Part shown: one piece after another, positions 58,501-64,000 of the stretch
Layout of the letters: each line of letters begins with the position of its first letter
How positions within the stretch are numbered: the stretch's first letter is position 1
Made by a program: the position numbers and the translations under genes
Notes under the pieces: generated by a model
Told to the model about the DNA's origin: nothing
Database searches by the model: none
The model's input: only the letters and a program-made list of their open reading frames with translations
Assembly: GCF_030272615.1 (NCBI RefSeq)
Contig: NC_081415.1
Span: 372,289,009-372,353,008, forward strand
DNA length: 64,000 nt
Origin: Cryptomeria japonica
Taxonomy: Eukaryota; Streptophyta; Pinopsida; Cupressales; Cupressaceae
Direction: 5' to 3'

Positions 58501-58672
58501 TTCACATGCATTTCATCCGCCAGTTGATTTAGGATGGTTCTCTCATTTTGGAGTACATTCCCACTACCGAGCAGGTTGCAGACATCTTCATGAAACCTTT
58601 TGCATCGTTGTGCTATCTTCAGTTGCACTCTATGCTTGGGGTGAAGGAAGTTGTCCTTGGGGGTTCTTTATG
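55566..58672 (+). pseudogene. Copia element: gag, then reverse transcriptase end and RNase H, with pol centre deleted
   Basis: Gag starts at ATG 55566 (LLTSHNYHTWKPRI), continues past a stop and a frameshift to VLQGCG at 55966, is split by the LTR at 55967-57034, and resumes KTKTDPECIHLILSK. A zinc knuckle CSFCGKEGHPISRC lies at 57437-57478. After TWILDS (protease start, 57604) the frame decays near 57765 and jumps to the reverse transcriptase end: MTDLGLLHYFLGL, then GSLLYVTHTRLDLSFAV. RNase H follows with GYTDSDWAGD, SSIEAEY, WCDNQSAIH and TTEQVADIF. Integrase and most of the reverse transcriptase are missing. Stops at 58005, 58233, 58338 and 58530 replace conserved Q or R in YRQL, DRKSTSG, EAEYRA and IQDG. 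Confidence 0.
55967..57034 (+). mobile_element. Solo LTR, 1068 bp, inserted in copia gag
   Basis: Begins TGTTGGTATTATGG and ends GGGACCTAACA. The flanking TGGAA is identical on both sides (55962-55966 and 57035-57039). Removing the insertion and one TGGAA restores the gag frame across the junction (LQGCG then KTKTD), which fixes both ends. GGGTTTCCACGTACAA near 56812 and a C run at 57001-57009 relate it to the LTR at 24168-25648. Repeated (T/A)CCGG motifs (ACCGGTA, ACCGGCA) occur through its U3 and U5. Confidence 0.
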
Positions 58673-58885
58673 AGGCCTTCCTTCCTTCATATTTCTTTCA
58701 GCATGTTCTTTTATCTTTTTTTGGAGAGGAGTTTTTTCTCACTGGGTTTTCTCCTTTTTCTCCATTTCATAGAGATTTCCTTGTATTTGGGTACCTGATC
58801 AGGCCTTATTGTCGGGACCTATCTTTCCTGCTTTCAGTAGTTGTTCTAGGTTTTAGCTTCTCCCTAAGTCTAGCTTAAGGGGAGG
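58673..58885 (+). other. Copia 3' untranslated tail and polypurine tract
   Basis: Carries TTTGGAGAGGAGTTTTTTCT, GGGTACCTGA, TTCTCCCTAAGTC and ends in CTTAAGGGGAGG. Confidence 0.
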
Positions 58886-59191
58886 TGTTAGAGTAATCGA
58901 GTCTTTACTTGATTAATTAAACAACAGTTGTTTAATTAATTAAGTTCCCCTTTATCTCTTTTACACTTAAGCTAACATTAGGTGCATAATAATTAATTCT
59001 TTTATTAATTATTATGTGCAAGCCTGGGGTTTTCCCTTTTAGGGTTTTTTTGACCTATTAGAGGTTGAATTCTTTTCTTTTGTATCATTATTCTATTACA
59101 CATTTTTTTGTGAATACAAAGCTCTCATATTCTTGAGCATTTCCTGTGTTTATGTTTTTTCTTTGTTGCTTCCTTGCTTCTCCTTGTAACA
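58886..59191 (+). repeat. Copia 3' LTR, 306 bp
   Basis: Begins TGTTAGAGTAATCGAG and ends CTTGTAACA, directly after the polypurine tract AAGGGGAGG. GTATCATTATTC and GTGAATACAAAGCTC near its end suit the R-U5 part. The partner LTR is not in the sequence shown. Confidence 0.
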
Positions 59192-60502
59192 GGTTTATTT
59201 AGCTTGCAGAGATCATTTGGGCTCCTGTGGTGTTGTATTTATCAACTCTCACAACAATTACTATACATAAATCCCAAGGACTAACACTCAACTAAGCAAC
59301 AATTGATATTGGTAAAACAAAAGACAAGGATTAACTTTACAATATGTCTCTAGAGTTAAATCAATCAAGGCACTATGAATAGAATCACCATTCTCGTTTG
59401 ATCGCTATTCAAGAATGAAAAACAATATTGACACATTTATAAAGAAAAAGGAAGAGTCTCAACTACATTTGCTCTCATTATAATAAGTTCAAGTACACAA
59501 CTCACATGAGTGGTGTACTTGGCTAAGGGCTTTGGGTTCTTCCCATATAGGTCCTAATTAGGTCAATTCTTGTTGGTTAGAAGTACCTGTTGTTCTCAAA
59601 ATCTGATTCCCCTTAAAAACCCTTATAATAAAATGATGAACTCTATTTGCAGAAGAGAGATCAAAGAGAAGGAAACTTTAGAGCAACATATGACAAGGTT
59701 TTGCAACCTTCTACACTTCGAACTTATCCAAAGTTCAGGCGAGTATACCTTATGTGAATTGACTTCACACTTTTAAAAGACAAATCCACAGTAAACCAGT
59801 CTGAAAACTAATGAATCCTATCGCCTCAAAACTAACTGAAACAAAGAAAGAAAGCTTATAATCATGTTCAGTATTGACCTGCAAGATATGTAAAAGATAA
59901 CCACAATTGATACCAGTGCCTTATCCAGGCCACAGAGTCATCTAAAGTTTAAATAATACTCCCATAATCAAATATCTCCACACATTCCATCACCTCGACT
60001 TCTATAAAACCCCACATATGTCTGACATACATAAGAGTTTATCCTTATGAAACTACACTGCATTCATCAAATTCAAAATCTCCCATAAGGAATTCACTGA
60101 TAGAAATGCTTCATGCGTATTTAATTTCCCTCCTGGAGAGAAAAGCTAAGAAACGCCTCTATTAAGACTGCCTTACAATCCAATCCTCAAATGAATAACC
60201 CTAGATTACTCATATTTGAAAATAGTAAATATTTGCAAGTAGACCAGAAGACAACACAAAATTTAGGCTCGAAAGTTGATAGTCTGTATATTGATATTAA
60301 TTTTGCAAAAATATTACAAAACTCAAAGTATTCTCCATAAGACTAGAAAATCCCAGATATATTTCTGCAGAGTTTTCTTACAAATTCTTGCGATCCTTTT
60401 TTTAGATGTCCTGGTACCCATTTATAATATCATGGATGCATACAAGCTTTGGACCTTTCAAAAGAAAGTTTGTTACAAACAACAACCTTTTCCAAGAAGC
60501 GG
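59192..60502. other. Spacer, and 3' flank of the long minus-strand frame
   Basis: On the minus strand 60470-60400 holds TATAAATGGGTACCAGG followed by an A-rich GGATCG tract, like the 3' tails of the copia elements in this window. A fragment at 59640-59740 (REIKEKETLEQHMTRFCNLL) resembles a gag helix but is too short to assign. Confidence 0.
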
Positions 60503-63500
60503 TTATAAGTCCTTTTCAGCATCTGCGGCTTCCTCTGCTTGTCACTCTGTTGCAACCTCTTGTCACTGCTCCCGAGCATCTTCTTTCTATCCCATATAAT
60601 TATCTTTCCACTCCTGATACACATCATCACTAGGCCAAGTAAAACTAGCAACCTTCTGTTTCATATCTTCTAGCCGCTTCCAAGTGACTCGTACATGCCC
60701 AATCTCTGTTTCTATGAAACCATAATGAGATTTCACTTTTTCAATTTCCTCAACTGTTTGGACAAATAAGGATGTGTCATCAGTACTAATAATCTGATTG
60801 ATCCTTAGGGACAAATTGTGGTCCACCTCCTTTAACCAAGTCTTCTCTTCCTTTAGTTGAACAGGACCAATGAAACCTCCTGGAAATATTTCAAATTTAT
60901 GATCTGAATATTCTTTTCTATAAAGTTGGGCTTTTATTTTTATACCTGTTCCTTCCACTGAAAGAATATTCATCTCTTTTATAAACTCACATGTGGACCT
61001 AAGATTGTCATTCTCTTCTGCATCTGCATGGGAGGAACACATGAGCTCTAACTCCTTACCTCTAGGTAACCACTTATTCAGGATTGTTTCCAAAGTGGCT
61101 TCTTCTTCTTTGAATTTGATCAAAATCTCAAGAATCCTCTTCATATTTGTGTACACATTGGAGGTTTTGACTGAGTCAGCAAACTTCAAAATGGTGGCTT
61201 TCACCTTCTCCTCATATTTGTTTGCATACAAGGTCTGAGCTTGTTTCAACTTTTCCAACTCATGTTGGACATTTTCAAGTAATTGGGAACTGGAAGGCAT
61301 AGGAGAAGGGGGGTATGCAATGATGGGACTAGTAGGAGGGGGCCTTGCTAGAGAGGAGGCTATCATGAGTGTAGAAGGTTCACCTAGATGATGTTGACCT
61401 GCCAATTGACTCTGGAGTCTAGCAATTATGTTGTCTATGTTGGCTATTCCTTCTTTAGCATCATTGTAAGCTTTAAAAATAGTCTCCAACTTCAGTTGGA
61501 CATTAGCATTTTCTTGTGCCTCTTTCTCTGCTACTGCCACATTAAACTTTGTTGTCTCTAGTACTGTGCTAGCAGCTTCCACTACCCCTGTGTCTTGGAC
61601 TCTTTTAACTATCATGCCTCCTAAGAGGCTAGAATCTGATGTATTCTTCCTTCTTTTGTTTTCATCCTTCTTTAATGACCACATGACAAGAGCAGCATTA
61701 TCCTTGTTGAATGTCACTCCTTCCATAGGCTTTGTTTCTTTCCTCACTGCATCAAGCACTAAGGCATCAGCTATATCCCATTCAGGGAGAATCAACACAC
61801 CAGCCTGTGTTACCATCTCTCTTCCTTTCTCAGGGGTGATTGTTTTGAATTCTTCCATCATTTCTTGCTTTATTTCTTCTTCTACCTGAGTTGTATTTTT
61901 GAGAGGTTGTTCACTTTTCCTCTGTTTGCATCTGACCCTGAATTGCTCCATGTTTTGCTTCCATACAAACTGCATAAAAGCTTCTGATGTGACAAAATTG
62001 CTATTAGCTAGGAATTCTTCACTAGCTTGCTTAACAGTAAGGTCCATTTCTTGGCCCTTTAACTCACCATCATTCAAATCCATTTCAGTAGTAGGTGGCT
62101 CTTCGGGCATCCCCTCTTGGGTCTCCTCATAGGTGTGGGCAATCTCACGGAGACTCCCTAGCTACAATAATTGTTCGGCCACAGCTTGTTCATCTCCAAT
62201 GTGGATAGGAGACTGAGATGGAGAATATTGAGGCTCATCAGTTTCAATTTCCTTTCCCACTTTTTGTCTCTTAGGGGAATCCTGAATGTCAATGACATCT
62301 TCAATTTTCCTATTCCCTTTTGAAGTGGAAGGCTCACCTGTCAGTAGCATCATCACAATGTACTTTGACCTTTTGTGCATTACATAGTCACCAGGTGGGA
62401 TATCTCTAGCAAAGGCAGGCTTAGCCAATACCATCTTAGCCTTATCAGGATCATTTTGCATTATGGCCTCCCTCTTTTCTTTTAAAGTCTGCATGAGGTC
62501 TTCAAAATAAAGAATCAAGAACTTAATTTTCTCCTCAAAGTTGAAGCTAGAGAGAGGATCATAGCTAGTGTCAAATTGATGGATAAAATCAAGGGCTTTC
62601 TTATATGCAACCCACTTCTCCTTCCTCAATTCCTTCTCATCTAAGCTGAATTCATTTCTAATCAAATCTTCTAGGAACTGGAATTGATGAGGCCTACCTC
62701 TGCACACTGCTCTTTTTCTAAACATGCCATTGAAAAAATCCTCGGGGTCTGCACATCTTGACACTGTAGTAGACAGCCTATATGGCTTAAATAATTCTTC
62801 AAAATATTTCCATCCACCCTTAGTGATCACAAAATGATGAGCCATGGTCATAGTTGGGAAAATAGTCCCTTTACCTCTATTGGTTAGCTCTGCTTCTTGT
62901 ACTCCCCCAATTTGTCTCAGGACTTCTGCAATCCCTATCTTCAATGGGACCTGATAGGGTAGTAAATAGGGGTGCCTCTAAATCCAAACACTCTAAAAAT
63001 AGTAGACACAAGGTACAAATATATGTCTCCCCAATTGTGAACAATCTCGATATCCTCTGCAAACTCCTTTGGTCTGAGAAACTCCAAAAGAGCCTTAGGA
63101 ATTCTAGGGTTTTCTTTGCATAGAAGAATCCTAATTTTAGATGCAAAGCATCTATCAAATTTTAGATAACTTGCATCCTCTCTATCCCAAGATAGAATAG
63201 TACTCCACAATTGCACTGGCATCTCCTCTTTATCCTTTATCTTGATCAGGTCCATTTCCTTTGAAAAATAATCAGCATCTTTGAACAAGAACATGTGCAT
63301 TAACATGGAATACCATCCAAATGGCCTATCCACCTTACCATTCTTGATTCCTATTAGCCCTTTATGAATTGCATCAGCAAGGTATGAGGCATAATCAAAT
63401 GTTACAACTAGGGAGGGGTTTAGAATTTGTGCAATCATTAACATATAATGGGTTGGCATATTCTTTTCAGTATCCTCTCCAAAGATCTGGCATAATGCCC

Positions 63501-64000
63501 AATACATACCTTTAGCTCTCAAAGTAAATAAGTTGAGAGAGAGTGGTTCCATTGTGTTGGGGCTTACAACTATTAACCCCCTATCTTTACAAAGAATTCT
63601 TTCAATAGGCCATTTCTAAGATGATCCCTTTAAGCGTTGTACACCTGGGCTAATGACTCAAAGTCAATAGGCTCTAACAAATTGGAGGACTCACTGAGTT
63701 TAAACACTTTCCTGTATTCATCTTCATTTATCTCAATCAAGACTGATCCCTTTATGTTCCTGATGCATCTTGCCACAGAGTCATAATTCTGTGCAATCAG
63801 GGCTAATAGATCTACATCCATAAAAACACTTGGGACCACAAGCTTTCCTACATCTTGTTCCCATATGCCATTCAAAGGAGCTGGGGAATTCCTCTGCCCA
63901 AAACCAACTTTGAATAGTCCTAAGCCTGACAATCCTATTTCAGGGTCCCTCAACCAATTACCCTTATCATAAAGGCCATCTTCGATTTTTAGACGAGGGT
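60503..64000 (-). pseudogene. Long frame (about 1160 codons, 5' open) of unknown family, few lesions
   Basis: The frame enters at the window edge, open upstream. Segment 1 (64000-63630) reads ALIAQNYDSVARCIRNIKGS and EINEDEYRKVFKLSESSNLL. After a TAA (63632) and a 1-base frameshift near 63573, segment 2 (63572-62941) reads LNLFTLRAKGMYWALCQIFG and GWYSMLMHMFLFKDADYFSK. After a frameshift near 62955, segment 3 runs with one TAG (62164) to 60590: KYFEELFKPYRL, a basic PKRQKVGKE, a coiled-coil-like LETIFKAYNDAKEGIANIDN, a proline-rich ARPPPTSPIIAYPPSP, and a helical C-terminal half. TAG 60589, TGA 60565 and TGA 60544 precede the probable original end TAA at 60505-60503. No enzyme motif is visible. 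The 3' flank resembles a retroelement tail, so an element-encoded gag-like or accessory protein is the best guess. Confidence 0.

Noticed and set aside
60993-62132. Plus-strand frames of 77-107 codons
   Set aside because: Shadows of the long minus-strand frame at 60503-64000.

Overview
The window looks like transposon-dominated nuclear DNA of a seed plant with a large genome. The evidence is low coding density, AT-rich spacers, CHG/CpG-type decay, primer-binding sites for initiator tRNA-Met, and Ty1-copia, Ty3-gypsy and LINE families. A conifer-like gymnosperm is my guess from the style of the LTRs and repeats; the sequence does not prove it. There are three runs of exactly 500 N (15462-15961, 33962-34461, 54462-54961), which are scaffold gaps of arbitrary size. 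No intact, clearly cellular gene is visible.

Layout. 1-7760: two convergent decayed genes. One is an intron-rich gene of unknown function with tiny in-phase exons (+). The other is a transposase-like gene carrying a WSDNC..QFKN motif (-), with a cluster of palindromes upstream of its start. 9836-12148: a small (-) LTR element with about 157-bp LTRs, followed by an RNase H fragment and the 3' end of a copia element. 15962-16653: tail and LTR of a gypsy element. 18735-19206: exons of an unidentified gene. 20280-21885: a solo LTR with a perfect 5-bp target duplication. 22867-29782: a copia-like element with both LTRs. It carries a gypsy-type solo LTR, which itself carries another solo LTR, and separately a minute 375-bp LTR element with only 57 bp between its LTRs. 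30794-32368: tandem duplications. 33122-33914: a gypsy-type LTR running into a gap. 39318-39464: an array of seven short hairpins in 21-bp phase whose stems change in a compensatory way. 41228-41463: a hAT transposase exon. 42790-44744: (-) copia gag-protease. 45118-48678: a probable very long (-) LTR with about sixteen GGGCGGACT-type repeats. 49605-49985: an RNase H pseudogene. 50463-51970: a solo LTR with a perfect target duplication. 52772-54461: LINE ORF1. 55566-59191: an internally deleted copia element split by a 1068-bp solo LTR. 60503-64000: a long (-) reading frame of unknown family, nearly intact and open at the window edge.

How the parts relate. Most features are independent layers of insertion. 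Nearly all premature stops in the recognisable frames are TAG, TGA or TAA where the family or context suggests CAG, CGA or CAA. That points to decay by C-to-T deamination of methylated, silenced elements. Target duplications allow several insertions to be ordered in time. Many elements survive only as solo LTRs.
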